DNA from: Comamonas sp. KCTC 72670
GTDB lineage: Bacteria; Myxococcota; Myxococcia; Myxococcales; Myxococcaceae
Length of the DNA stretch: 64,000 bases
Direction: 5' to 3'
Assembly (NCBI GenBank): GCA_014656495.1
Contig: BNCN01000008.1
Coordinates: 310,001-374,000, forward strand
The position numbers and the translations under genes were made by a program. Numbering within the stretch: the first letter of the stretch is position 1; each line of letters starts with the position of its first letter. The notes below the pieces were generated by a model. It ran no database searches and had not been told where the DNA came from. It saw only the letters and a program-made list of their open reading frames with translations. Positions 22,698 through 31,675 of this stretch are shown here, piece by piece.

Positions 22698-24020
22698 ATG
22701 AAGAAAGCCTTCGAACAGAACGTGTCCCGCGCCAAGCCGCGCCTCCGCCTGGGCGCGCTGACAGGGCTCGTCGACCCCGTCGAGCCCACGCCTCCCGCCG
22801 AGCCGGAGCCCGAAGAGGCCTCCGCCTCCGCGCCCGAGGCGACCGCCGAGGCCCCCGACCTCTCCTCCGAGGTCCGCGCCCGCATCGAGCGCGCCCGCGT
22901 CCCGCGTCCCTCCGCCGCCCAGGCCATGGACGCCGCCCTGCGCACGCACGAGCCCGCGCCGGAGGTGTCCGCCTACGCCGCGCCCCTGGAGGACGAGGCG
23001 CCCGTCGACGAGCCCTCCGTGGAAGAGCCCCAGGCCTACGTCGACGAGCCCGCCGTGGAGGAGCCCGAGGCCTACGCGGACGCGCCCGTCACGTTCGGCT
23101 CGCCGCCGCCGGACGTGGAGGCGCTGCTCGACGCCGAGCCGCCCGCGGAGCCTGTTACGTTCGCCGCGCCACCCCAGGCGCAGCACTTCGACGGCCCCAT
23201 GGCCGCCGTCAGTCCTCCTCCGGAGGCGCACCCCATGACGCAGGCGTCGGCCCCTGTCTCCATGCCGCATGTCACCGCCACCGTGGCGGAGCCGGTGGCC
23301 CGTGTCGAAGCGCCGCCCACCCACGTGGAGGTGCAGCGCCCGGCCGCGCCGCGCGAGGACTCGCAAGACGCCGCGTCCCGCCGCGAGCGACTGAAGGCCC
23401 GCCTCAAGGCGGTGCGTGAGAATCCGCGCCCGGAGCCCCTGCCCGCCACCGTGGCGGAGGCGGGCCAGCGCGCGGTGGAGCGCATCACCACGCTCCAGGC
23501 GGAGCTGGTGAAGGTGAAGGCGCTCAACCTGTCCCTCACGCAGGACCTCGAGGTGTCGCGCCGTCAGGCGGAGAAGGCCACCGAGGAGGCCCGGCTGCGC
23601 ATGGACGAGGCGCGCCGCCTGTCCGCGGAGATGGAAGGCCGCGTGAAGCTGCTGGCCGACCTGGAGCGCGAGCTGGCCGCGCTGGAAGGCGAGCGCGACG
23701 AGGCGCTGCTGTCGCTCCAGGAGACGCGCCAGGCCCTGCAGGCCGCGGCCAAGGAGCACGAGGCGCTGGAGGACGAGGTCGCTCGCGGCAAGCAGTCCCT
23801 GGTGGACAGCCTGGCCGAGGAGGAGCGGCTCGCCGGTGAGCTGGAGTCCGCCAAGGACGAGTCCACGTCCCTGCGCCGCGCCGTGGAGGCGCTCCAGGGC
23901 GAGCGCGACGTGCTGGCCCAGCAGGTGGCCTCGCTCACCGCCGAGCGCGCCGAACTGCTTGAGGCGCGCAAGGCCCTGGAGTCGGTGCACCGGGCCCTGA
24001 GTCAGGCCACGGTGCGCTGA
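22698..24020 (+). CDS. pomX: PomX, scaffold and PomZ-ATPase-activating protein
   Basis: 440 residues. The first 22 form the conserved basic peptide (MKKAFEQNVSRAKPRLRLGA plus two) with K13 and R15 at the positions shown in M. xanthus to stimulate PomZ ATPase. A Pro/Glu/Ala-rich, negatively charged disordered part (about 28-200) follows, then a long coiled coil (about 215-435: RRERLKARLKAVRENPRP, AELVKVKALNLSLTQDLEVSRRQAEK, LERELAALEGERDEALLSLQ) that polymerises into the scaffold. It is slightly longer than the M. xanthus protein (about 400 residues as I recall), with the gain in the disordered part. It converges on the M48 gene; stops are 6 bp apart. Confidence 0.93.
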   Translation: MKKAFEQNVSRAKPRLRLGALTGLVDPVEPTPPAEPEPEEASASAPEATAEAPDLSSEVRARIERARVPRPSAAQAMDAALRTHEPAPEVSAYAAPLEDEAPVDEPSVEEPQAYVDEPAVEEPEAYADAPVTFGSPPPDVEALLDAEPPAEPVTFAAPPQAQHFDGPMAAVSPPPEAHPMTQASAPVSMPHVTATVAEPVARVEAPPTHVEVQRPAAPREDSQDAASRRERLKARLKAVRENPRPEPLPATVAEAGQRAVERITTLQAELVKVKALNLSLTQDLEVSRRQAEKATEEARLRMDEARRLSAEMEGRVKLLADLERELAALEGERDEALLSLQETRQALQAAAKEHEALEDEVARGKQSLVDSLAEEERLAGELESAKDESTSLRRAVEALQGERDVLAQQVASLTAERAELLEARKALESVHRALSQATVR

Positions 24021-24026
24021 GCCGCG

Positions 24027-25022
24027 CTACTTCCCGTCCTTCGCCACGCCGCGGGTGCTGCTTCCCCCGTGCACCGCGGCGAAGGCGGGGCTGAGCGGCG
24101 GCGAGCGGAGCCCGGTGGTGGCCAGTCCGCTGAAGTCGCCGTCGGGCTTCTTCAGCGATTGGACGTGGGCCCGGATGTGCTCCTGCCGGTCCTTCTTCTT
24201 CGGGTGGTTGGCGAAGGCGCCACCGCCGTCCGCCGTCTTGTCGAGCAGGGCCAGGTAGGCCTGCGGGTCGTACCCCGCGGACAGCATGAGCTCGACGGCG
24301 ATGCGGTCCGCCTCGAACTCCTGCTCCCGGGAGTTGCCCTTCTCGATGAAATCAAGCGTCTTCTCGGAAAGGTACCCGAGCAGGCCGGCGTCCTGGTCCA
24401 GCTCCAGGGTTCCGTCACCTTCCACGGCGCGCATCAGCCGGGCAACCGCCGTGTCATTGATGATCAGCTTTCCTCCAATGACGAGCCTGCACGTGTTGAC
24501 CTTCACGCTGCCGTAGTGGCGGATGGCGTGCTTGAGCGTGATGTGCGCGATTTCGTGTGCCAGCACGCCGGCGAGCTGCCCTTCGTTCTCCACGCCCTGG
24601 AGAAGCTTCCGGGTGACGAAGACATACCCCCCGGGCGCGGACACCGCGTTGAACTGGGCCGTGTCCTGGAGCACGCCGAACGTCCATTCGAGCGTGGGGC
24701 GCGCGGACTGCGCGGCGAGGTTCTTCCCGACGGTGTTGAGATAGACGTGCAGCGCCTGGCCCGGGCCTTTCAGCAGCAGCCCGTCGCCGCGTTGAACGAA
24801 GTGGATGGCCAGCGCGCCGCCCAGGGCGTACTCCTCCTGGACACTCGGGTTGGCGTGCAGCTTCTCGCAGCGGTTCAGGTCCGTGCCCGTGGTGACCACC
24901 GTACGCGTGGCTTTCGCGATGCCCTGAGGACTTGTGTAGTCCTTCGGATTGAAGTTCCGGCAGGACGTGCTCAGCGCGCCCAGTCCCACCAGGGCGAGCA
25001 CCTTCAGTCCCGTGCGCATCAT
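24027..25022 (-). CDS. M48-family metallopeptidase lipoprotein
   Basis: 331 residues. The leader LKVLALVGLGALSTSC has a lipobox ending at Cys21, so the mature protein is lipid-anchored and probably periplasmic. The zinc motif is H156-E-I-A-H160, and the third ligand lies in EFEADRIAVELM (about 255). This arrangement matches periplasmic M48 proteases of the BepA/LoiP/YggG type that act in outer-membrane quality control. The insert VNTCRLVIGGKLIINDTAV near the active site is unusual. The start overlaps the stop of the SH3-like gene by 4 bp (ATGA), giving tight coupling. It is third in the cyclase operon. Confidence 0.85.
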   Translation of the reverse strand: MMRTGLKVLALVGLGALSTSCRNFNPKDYTSPQGIAKATRTVVTTGTDLNRCEKLHANPSVQEEYALGGALAIHFVQRGDGLLLKGPGQALHVYLNTVGKNLAAQSARPTLEWTFGVLQDTAQFNAVSAPGGYVFVTRKLLQGVENEGQLAGVLAHEIAHITLKHAIRHYGSVKVNTCRLVIGGKLIINDTAVARLMRAVEGDGTLELDQDAGLLGYLSEKTLDFIEKGNSREQEFEADRIAVELMLSAGYDPQAYLALLDKTADGGGAFANHPKKKDRQEHIRAHVQSLKKPDGDFSGLATTGLRSPPLSPAFAAVHGGSSTRGVAKDGK

Positions 25023-25609
25023 TTGCCACCGCCCTGCTTCTTCGCCGCCGGACGGGCCAGGGAGGCCTCGGCCTTGTCGCTGGCGCCCACCACCGGGAAC
25101 AGCCCCGCCGCCGTCACGTGCGCGGCGATGTCCTTCGTCGACACGCTCTTCGCCAGCTTCTCCAGGGCCTGGATGTCCGCCACGGCCTTGCCGTGGTTGC
25201 CACCCTTGTCCTTGCCATAGCGCTCCGCGCCGGGGCTGAGCGCCTTCACCGCGGCCCCGCTGGCGACGAACTTCTTGGGGTCCACCTGCTGCTTGCCGCC
25301 GCCGTCCGTCACCAGCTCCATGTTGGGCGGTGTGGTGGACAGGTTCGTCTGGAACACGAAGCCCTTCTTCCCGGTGGCCGTGGTCACCCGGTGCCACTGC
25401 TTGTGCTTCGCGTCCGCGCCGCCCCACGTCACCTTCTCGCCGGGCTGGAGCACGGCCACGGCGTCCACCGAGCCGGACGGCGTGGAAAGCACCCGCGTGT
25501 TCTTCGCCTTCACGTACAGCGGGTCGCCGACCTTCGCGGCCGTGGCCACCGCCGGAAGGCCCAGCGCCAGCAGGGCGGTGGTCCACGCCACCCGTGTTGT
25601 CATCCCCAT
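25019..25609 (-). CDS. Exported SH3-like protein (operon partner of M48 peptidase)
   Basis: 196 residues with a signal peptide (MGMTTRVAWTTALLALGLPAVATA, cleavage after AxA). A bacterial SH3-type fold follows (about 30-90: VGDPLYVKAKNTRVLSTPSGSVDAVAVLQPGEKVTWGGADAKHKQWHRVTTATGKKGFVFQTNLS), as in many peptidoglycan- or protein-binding periplasmic modules. The remainder is charged and helical and ends in a Lys/Gly-rich tail. An ATG at 25603 is an equally plausible start. It sits between the cyclase and the M48 gene, overlapping the latter by 4 bp, and may present substrates to the protease. Function is inferred only. Confidence 0.8.
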   Translation of the reverse strand: MGMTTRVAWTTALLALGLPAVATAAKVGDPLYVKAKNTRVLSTPSGSVDAVAVLQPGEKVTWGGADAKHKQWHRVTTATGKKGFVFQTNLSTTPPNMELVTDGGGKQQVDPKKFVASGAAVKALSPGAERYGKDKGGNHGKAVADIQALEKLAKSVSTKDIAAHVTAAGLFPVVGASDKAEASLARPAAKKQGGGK

Positions 25610-25635
25610 GTCTCCCCAGCTCCTTTTCACACCGC

Positions 25636-28032
25636 TCACTTGTCCAGGTTCGCCACGCCGTCGAAGTCGGGCGGTGGCGTCCGTGCATACCGTTGGCACC
25701 GCGCGAGCAGCGCGTGGGTGGGCCCGTCGTCCGGGTCCTCGGCGCGGCGCGCCTCCAGCACCGCCGCGGCCTCCGCGAACCGGGCCTCGCGGTAGAGCGC
25801 CAGCGCCGCGTGGTAGCGCGTCACCGTCTCCCGTGTGCGCGCGTCCACGCCGCCCTTGAGCGCGAGCAGCTCGTACACCGTGACGGCCTCCGTCTTGCCC
25901 GCCACGCGCACCCGGTCCAGCTCGCGGACCTCGATGTGCTCGCGCGCCAGCGCGTACGTGCGCGCCCCAATCATGATGACGGTGCCATAGGCCTTGTTCG
26001 CGCCCTCCAGCCGCGCGGCCAGGTTCATCCCGTCCCCGATGGCCGTGTAGCTGAAGAGCTGCTCGCTGCCGAAGTTGCCCACGAAGTTCACCGCGCTGTT
26101 GAGGCCGATGCGCGTGAACATGTCCGGCAGGCCCTGGGCGCGGAACTCCTCGCGCAGTTGGTCCACCGCCGCCTTCGCCGCGAGCGCCCCCCTGCAGGCG
26201 CGAACCGCGTGGTCCGCCTGCCGCATGGGCGCGCCGAAGAGACACACCACGGCGTCGCCGATGTACTTGTCCAGGCACCCACCTTCCTTCAGCAGCGCCG
26301 CGCTCACCCGCGTCAGATACGTGTTGAGGATGCGGACCAGGTTGCGCGGGTCGTCCTTGAAGCGCTCGCTGAACGTGGAGAAGCCGCGGATGTCGCTGAA
26401 GAAGGCGGTGATTTCGACGTTCTCCCCGTCCAGCCGGGGCAGCTCGCGCTGGGCAATCATCTGCTCCACGAGCTTGGGCTCCATGAAGCGGCTGAAGGCC
26501 TGGCGGATGAACTCCGTCTCCTTGTTGGCCGCCAGGTGGTTGAAGGCCACCGCGCTGACGCTGGCCACCACGCCCGCCAGCGCGGGCAGGGCGGTGAGCA
26601 CGTAGGTGTTCGTCAGTCCCAGGAAGGGGCCCGTCACCCAGCCCATGCCGAAGTAGAGCCCCAGGGGCCACGCGATCTCCAAGGGCGTCCAGCGCGTGGT
26701 CATCAGCAGCACCACCGAGGCGAACGCCACCCCGAAGACCAGCGCCAGGCTCACCGCGAGCGGCGCCTGGGTGATGAAGCGGCCATCCCCCAGCAAGGTG
26801 TCCAGCACCGCCGCTTGTTTCACGACGCCCGGTTCATGCGACGAGAAGGCCGTGGCCTTGACGTCATTGAGCCCCACCGCGTTGCCGCCGATGACGACCA
26901 CCTTGTCCCGGAACACACCCGAGGGCAGCTCCGTGGGCTGCCCCTTGCTCCGGTGCACCCACGCGTCGAGGACCTTGAAGAGCTGGACGCTCTCGAAGCG
27001 TGCGTGCATCTGCCCGCCGAAGTCGATGCCCGCGCTTCCGTCCGCATCCACGGCGTAGGTCCGCGAGCCCAGGCGGAGCGTGCGGCCGGAGAGCTCCACG
27101 GCGCTGGCGCCCAGCAGGCTGGCGGCCACGCGCACTGGCAACGTGGCGAAGCCGTTGTGGCCGTCCGAGTACGCGAAGCGCGTGCGCCGCATGAACCCGT
27201 CGGAGTCCGCTTCGGGATCCACCAGCCCGAAGCCCGCCACGGCGCCCACCAGCACGGGGATGGGGCGCACGGGGTGGCTGGGCTGTCGTTTCCGCGAAGG
27301 GTCCTCATATTCGAGCCAGGGCAGCGGCCTGCCCTCCGTACGCACCGGAAACGCCAGGGCGCGGGCGAACTGCTCGGGAGTGACGGCTGGGAGCAGCGGC
27401 GCCGTGGGCGCGTCCAGGAAGGTCTCCGAGCCGGCCTCCTCCAGGAAGGCCTCCTCCGGGAAGGTCTCCTCCCCAGGAGTGGGCGCGTCCGCCTCCACCG
27501 GGGCCTGCGGCGGGGGCGGGGGCTCCGCCTGGAAGTCCACCGGGGGCAACGGCCGCGCGTCCGCGTGGGTGGAGACGCCCAGGAAGAACGGTAGGTCCGT
27601 GTTCCGGAGCACCTGGGCGAAGGCCAGGTCCATGGACTCGTCGGAGCCGCGCTCGTCCATGACCGCGTCGAAGACAACGGCCCGCGCGCCCTCGGCCTCG
27701 AGCTGCTCCACCACGCGGGCCCAGAGGTTGCGGCTGTAGGGCCAGCTGCCGAAGTTGAGGACGTACTGGGCGTTGCCGCGGATTTCATCCAGGCTCTGCT
27801 GGTCGATGGTGACCAGCACCACCTGGGACGACGTGTCGGCCCGCTGGGTGAAGCGCGTCACGGCGCTGTCGTACGCGGAGCGCTCCGCGGCCTCCAACCA
27901 GCCGCCGCCCAGCTTCGCGTCGAACCGTTGCCATGCCGCGGCCAGCGTGGTGGCCAGCGCCGCCACGCCCACCATCAGCCGCCAGTGGTCTCGCCACCGT
28001 GAGCGGACCGTCTTCCATCGCTCGCCTGTCAC
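25636..28032 (-). CDS. CHASE2-domain adenylate/guanylate cyclase
   Basis: 798 residues. One N-terminal membrane helix (about 18-34) anchors a large periplasmic CHASE2 domain (about 40-440, VVLVTIDQQSLDEI and GVFRDKVVVIGGNAVGLNDV). The domain contains a Pro/Glu-rich insert near 175-220 (AEPPPPPQAPVEADAPTPGEE). Three membrane helices follow (about 445-520), then a class III cyclase domain from about 545. Metal-binding Asp residues are in FFSDIRGFSTF and KYIGDAVVCLFG, and the transition-state Asn and Arg in IGDGMNLAARLEGA; the Lys is in CLDKYIGD. All key residues are present, so it should be active. The tail is a short helical repeat. First gene of the cyclase-SH3-M48 operon. Confidence 0.9.
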   Translation of the reverse strand: MTGERWKTVRSRWRDHWRLMVGVAALATTLAAAWQRFDAKLGGGWLEAAERSAYDSAVTRFTQRADTSSQVVLVTIDQQSLDEIRGNAQYVLNFGSWPYSRNLWARVVEQLEAEGARAVVFDAVMDERGSDESMDLAFAQVLRNTDLPFFLGVSTHADARPLPPVDFQAEPPPPPQAPVEADAPTPGEETFPEEAFLEEAGSETFLDAPTAPLLPAVTPEQFARALAFPVRTEGRPLPWLEYEDPSRKRQPSHPVRPIPVLVGAVAGFGLVDPEADSDGFMRRTRFAYSDGHNGFATLPVRVAASLLGASAVELSGRTLRLGSRTYAVDADGSAGIDFGGQMHARFESVQLFKVLDAWVHRSKGQPTELPSGVFRDKVVVIGGNAVGLNDVKATAFSSHEPGVVKQAAVLDTLLGDGRFITQAPLAVSLALVFGVAFASVVLLMTTRWTPLEIAWPLGLYFGMGWVTGPFLGLTNTYVLTALPALAGVVASVSAVAFNHLAANKETEFIRQAFSRFMEPKLVEQMIAQRELPRLDGENVEITAFFSDIRGFSTFSERFKDDPRNLVRILNTYLTRVSAALLKEGGCLDKYIGDAVVCLFGAPMRQADHAVRACRGALAAKAAVDQLREEFRAQGLPDMFTRIGLNSAVNFVGNFGSEQLFSYTAIGDGMNLAARLEGANKAYGTVIMIGARTYALAREHIEVRELDRVRVAGKTEAVTVYELLALKGGVDARTRETVTRYHAALALYREARFAEAAAVLEARRAEDPDDGPTHALLARCQRYARTPPPDFDGVANLDK

Positions 28033-28274
28033 ATCCCCCTCACGCGATGCGTGCTGGACCTCAGCCTAGCGCAGCGGCGGGGAATGGCGCAGCCACCCGG
28101 CGTGCGCGGCCCCGCGGCTTTGCCCCGGGAAGGCAGCAGCCGTCCGGGCAGGCCGCCGCAGCCTCTGGTGGCTTCCTTGCGGAGACCCGTGAGCCGTTTG
28201 CCGGGCGCCCGGGGCATCCGGACCTTTGCTTTCGCTTCGACCCGAGCTTTCGCAAACATCCCAAGGAGTCAGAC

Positions 28275-29480
28275 GTGGCCCTGGACATCCTCCAAGAAAA
28301 AGGCGTCCCACTCGACAGGCAGGTCTTCAACTGGAAGGACCTGGTTCAGCGTCCTTTCAGCAAGCTGGATGACGACGCCTTCACCCGCGTGTGCGTCATC
28401 TACATGAACGGCATCATGGCGGACGCATTGCGGACGAAGCATGCCTTCGCCCGCATCAACCGCGAGCTCCGTGAGCCGCTCGCGTTGATTCGCCGGCTGG
28501 AGCAGTACGAGCAGACGCTCATCAACTGGCTGACCCCCGCCGACCAGACGCCGCTGGAGACGACCCTGGGCTTCGAACAGGTGGCCATCGAGGTGACGGC
28601 CAGCGTCGCCCTGCGCGAGCCGGACCCCTATCTGGCCCAGACGTACCGGTTCGGTCTGCTCGAGGACTTCGACCACCTGTACCGCTACTCCGCGCTGTAC
28701 GACCGGTTGGAGGGCAAGGACCCCAACACCATCACCCAGTCCTATACGGACATCATCCCCGGCCGGCCCACGTCCCTGGAGCACCGCTATCCGCTGGATG
28801 ACCTGCGCCGGCCCTACGACAAGGCCACCGCGCACCCGCTGACGAAGCTGCACGCCATGAGCATCACCGCGGCGGAGAACCAGACGCACGACTACTACAT
28901 GACCGTCGGCCCCTTCTTCAGCGACCCGGTGGCCCGTCAGCTCTACGCGGAGATCGCCTCCATCGAGGAGCAGCACACCTCCATGTACGAGTCGCTGCTC
29001 GACCCGGGCGAATCGCTGCTGGAGAAGTGGCTGATGCACGAGGCCTGCGAGGTCTACAACTTCTACTCGTGCGTGGCCTTCGAGAAGAACCCGCGCATCA
29101 AGGCCATCTGGCAGCGCTTCCTGGACTATGAGCTGGGCCAGCTCCACTACGTGAAGGAGCTCTTCCAGCGCGTGGAGAAGCGTGACGCCGCCGAGGTCCT
29201 CCCGGCCTCGCTGCCGGAGCCCATCGGCTTCAAGGAACACCGCGACTTCGTTCGCAAGACCCTGAATCAGGAGGAGGACATGGCCTCCGACGGGCAGGAC
29301 TACGTGCGCATGGCGGACCTGCCGCGCGACCACCGCTCGTTCGTGTGGCGCGACCAGCTCAACTCCGAGGGCTCACCGTCCGAGACGGTGGCCGCTGGCT
29401 ACAAATGGATGCCGGGCACCGAGCTCGCCGCGCGCACGCCGCGCATGGGCTCCACGTTCGAGGGAAAGAAGGTTCACTGA
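28275..29480 (+). CDS. Ferritin-like domain protein 1
   Basis: 401 residues from a GTG at 28275 that follows AAGGAG; the frame is open further upstream but without protein character. It is all-helical with metal-ligand-like pairs such as SITAAENQTHDYYM, IASIEEQHTSMYESLL and LMHEACEVYNFYSCV, in the E-x-x-H spacing of ferritin-like di-iron sites. Relatives in myxobacteria are annotated only as hypothetical or ferritin-like. It overlaps nothing but ends 1 bp before the second ferritin-like gene, so they form an operon. Possible roles are oxygen/peroxide reduction or metal storage; neither is proven. Confidence 0.65.
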   Translation: MALDILQEKGVPLDRQVFNWKDLVQRPFSKLDDDAFTRVCVIYMNGIMADALRTKHAFARINRELREPLALIRRLEQYEQTLINWLTPADQTPLETTLGFEQVAIEVTASVALREPDPYLAQTYRFGLLEDFDHLYRYSALYDRLEGKDPNTITQSYTDIIPGRPTSLEHRYPLDDLRRPYDKATAHPLTKLHAMSITAAENQTHDYYMTVGPFFSDPVARQLYAEIASIEEQHTSMYESLLDPGESLLEKWLMHEACEVYNFYSCVAFEKNPRIKAIWQRFLDYELGQLHYVKELFQRVEKRDAAEVLPASLPEPIGFKEHRDFVRKTLNQEEDMASDGQDYVRMADLPRDHRSFVWRDQLNSEGSPSETVAAGYKWMPGTELAARTPRMGSTFEGKKVH

Positions 29481-29481
29481 C

Positions 29482-30258
29482 ATGAAGACGACCACCAGCG
29501 ACATGGGACGCAACCGGACGGGCGTGGCGACCTCGCCCATCGACAGCGCGGACATCACCCAGGAGGCGCAGAAGCATCCACCCAGCCACCTGGGGGACTC
29601 CTCGCTCATCGGAAAGGTCCGGCAAATCTACGCCCGGGAATCCGAGGGCCTGGGCAGCGTGCCGCCCCCGGCCAGCCTCAAGGGCGTGGCCAAGACGGCG
29701 ATGGACGCCATCAAGGGCGCCAAGCCCACCGTCTTCATCGACAAGCTGGCCGCGCGGCTGGCCTTCGAGCGCAGCGGCACCCGGCTCTACGAGGCGGCGC
29801 TCGTGAAGTTCGACGTCTACGGCGGCTGGGAGGGCGGACCGACGCGGGAGGGCCTGGAGAAAATCTACAACGACGAGCTGTCCCACTTCCTCATGCTCAC
29901 CGACGCGTTGAAGACGCTGGGCGCGGACCCCACGGCGATGACGCCCAGCGCGGACGTCACGGCGGTGGTGTCCCAGGGGCTCCCCCTGCTCATGCTGGAC
30001 CCGAGGGCCAACATGCGGCAGTCGCTGGAGGCGCTGCTGGTGGCGGAGCTGACGGACAACGCCTGCTGGGAGCTGCTCATCGAGCTGGCGCGGGGCCTGG
30101 GGCACGACACGCTCGCGGACCGCTTCCAGCTCGCGCTGGATTCGGAGGTGCAACACCTCCAATGGGTGCGCGGCTGGCTGGCCGCGGGCGTGAGCGATGA
30201 GGCGCGCGCCGCGATGCCCACCGCCGAGGGGCGCGCGGGCGCGCAGCCGCGCGTCTGA
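29482..30258 (+). CDS. Ferritin-like domain protein 2
   Basis: 258 residues. The core is a four-helix ferritin-like bundle with acidic/His pairs LAFERSGTRLYEAAL, IYNDELSHFLMLTDAL, LLVAELTDNACWELLIELA and FQLALDSEVQHLQWVRGWL, giving E-x-x-H motifs at four positions, enough for a di-iron site. The first ~55 residues are polar and probably disordered. The ATG is one base after the TGA of the preceding gene. Together the genes suggest a hetero-oligomeric ferritin-like system. The function is unknown. Confidence 0.65.
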   Translation: MKTTTSDMGRNRTGVATSPIDSADITQEAQKHPPSHLGDSSLIGKVRQIYARESEGLGSVPPPASLKGVAKTAMDAIKGAKPTVFIDKLAARLAFERSGTRLYEAALVKFDVYGGWEGGPTREGLEKIYNDELSHFLMLTDALKTLGADPTAMTPSADVTAVVSQGLPLLMLDPRANMRQSLEALLVAELTDNACWELLIELARGLGHDTLADRFQLALDSEVQHLQWVRGWLAAGVSDEARAAMPTAEGRAGAQPRV

Positions 30259-30266
30259 CGCTCCGC

Positions 30267-30821
30267 TCAGAACGACGAGCCCGGCTCCTGGAGGAAGTGG
30301 GTTTCCTCTGGAGTCGCGGGCCGTCCCAGCGTCACGTTGCGATGCGGGAAGCGGCCGAAGCGCTGGATGACGTCCCGGTGCTGCCGGGCGTAGTCGAGCG
30401 CCTCCCGGCTGTCCGCGTGGTACAGCGCGAGCACCTCGAACAGGGCCACGGACAGCCGCTGGTCGTTGACGGACTCGCTGTGTTCGAAGGGCAGGTACAT
30501 GAACTGCCGCCACAGGGGCGGCAGGGTCATGTCCAGGCCGCGGACCAGCGCGTGCCGGGCCACCTCGCGCGCCTTGTCATCCGTGGCGAAGGCCCGGGGC
30601 GTTCCCCGGTAGAGGTTGCGCGGGAACTGGTCCAGGAGCAGGAGCAGGGCCACGCAGCTTCGGGCCTCGTCGCGCCAGGCATCCAGGTGCCCCGCGGCGG
30701 CCTGCTCGACGGCGGGGAGGAAGCGGCGCCTGCATTCGTCATCGAACGCTTCGTCTTTCAGGAACCACCGCTCGCGCGGCTGGTTGAACCAGAAGCCGAG
30801 GACTTCCTCTGCGCTCGCCAT
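30267..30821 (-). CDS. DUF924 family protein
   Basis: 184 residues from the ATG at 30821. It matches DUF924: opening EEVLGFWFNQPRERWFLKDEAFDDECRRRF, core LLLLDQFPRNLYRGTPRAFATDDKAREVARHAL, and MYLPFEHSESVNDQRLSVALFE, the last with the conserved FMYLPFEHSE box. The family is widespread, all-helical (TPR-like) and cytoplasmic, and has no established biochemical activity. It converges on the ferritin-like operon with stops 8 bp apart. Confidence 0.88.
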   Translation of the reverse strand: MASAEEVLGFWFNQPRERWFLKDEAFDDECRRRFLPAVEQAAAGHLDAWRDEARSCVALLLLLDQFPRNLYRGTPRAFATDDKAREVARHALVRGLDMTLPPLWRQFMYLPFEHSESVNDQRLSVALFEVLALYHADSREALDYARQHRDVIQRFGRFPHRNVTLGRPATPEETHFLQEPGSSF

Positions 30822-30948
30822 CAGACGCCTCGTCCTTCGTGAAAGGAAAGCCACCTTGTACACCGGCGCCAGCCGGGGTGGCGGCCAAGGGGCGCCAGTA
30901 CCACCTTCCACCCGACACTGGTGGGCACGGCCCCCATGGAGGACTCGG

Positions 30949-31494
30949 ATGGATTGGACAGTGGAGCCGACGACGCGGAACATTCCGGGCCCGGTGATGC
31001 GCACGGCCCTCAACCCCACGCTGCGCAAGGAGTCCGCGGTGGCGCTGGGCATCTTCGGCGCGCTGACGTTCGGCGCGGCGGCCCTGGGCGCGCGCGTCAG
31101 CTCCGGGGACACCCGGTGGTACCGGCGCCTGCGCAAGCCGCCCTTCCAACCGCCAGCCAAGGTGTTCGGGCCGGTGTGGACGGTGCTGTACGGCCTCATC
31201 GCGATTTCCGGCTGGCGCGTGTGGACGGCGCCCGCCGGCGCGGCGCGCTCGCAGGCCCTGGCGTGGTGGGGCGTCCAGTTGGGCTTCAACGCCGCCTGGT
31301 CCTGGCTCTTCTTCGGCCGCCATGAGCCGCGCAAGGCCCTGGTGGACAACCTGGCCCTGCTCGGCAGCGTGACGGCCTACGTGGCCACCACCAAGGACGT
31401 GGACCGCCCCGCGGCCTGGATGGTGACGCCGTACCTGGGCTGGGTGGGGTTCGCGAACGTGCTCAACGCCGAAATCGTTCGCCGCAACCCGTGA
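30949..31494 (+). CDS. tspO: TspO/MBR family protein
   Basis: 181 residues from the ATG at 30949, preceded by GGAGG at 6 nt; an ATG at 30997 is possible. It has the TspO fold of five membrane helices, with the family's conserved WYRRLRKPPFQPPAKVFGPVWTVLYGLIAISGW, LGFNAAWSWLFFGRHEP and LGWVGFANVLNAEIV. TspO proteins bind porphyrins and tetrapyrrole intermediates and influence their turnover or stress responses. The N-terminal 30 residues are extra relative to the usual 155-160. It is alone on its strand between DUF924 and a small protein. Confidence 0.88.
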   Translation: MDWTVEPTTRNIPGPVMRTALNPTLRKESAVALGIFGALTFGAAALGARVSSGDTRWYRRLRKPPFQPPAKVFGPVWTVLYGLIAISGWRVWTAPAGAARSQALAWWGVQLGFNAAWSWLFFGRHEPRKALVDNLALLGSVTAYVATTKDVDRPAAWMVTPYLGWVGFANVLNAEIVRRNP

Positions 31495-31507
31495 GCCCCG
31501 CCGCCCC

Positions 31508-31675
31508 CTAGTTGCGCAGCTTCGAGGGCTTGGGCGGGTTCATCGCCAGCACGGTGGCGAAGTAACGCGCCTGGCTCTCGGTGGTGCAGCGCACTTCCTG
31601 GATGCGTCCGCCCACCTTCACGCGGACGAGCCAGCCTTCATTGTCACGGGTCCAAGCAGGCGTGTCGGTCGTCAT
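31508..31675 (-). CDS. Small hypothetical protein (55 residues)
   Basis: From the ATG at 31675 (MTTDTPAWTRDNEGWLVRVKVGGRIQEVRC...), which follows GGGGG at a suitable distance; an ATG two codons upstream (31681) would sit directly on the purine run. The sequence reads as a small beta-rich domain ending RYFATVLAMNPPKPSKLRN. Codon use is strongly GC3-biased, as in real genes. No function is recognised. Its stop is 13 bp from the convergent tspO stop. Confidence 0.55.
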   Translation of the reverse strand: MTTDTPAWTRDNEGWLVRVKVGGRIQEVRCTTESQARYFATVLAMNPPKPSKLRN

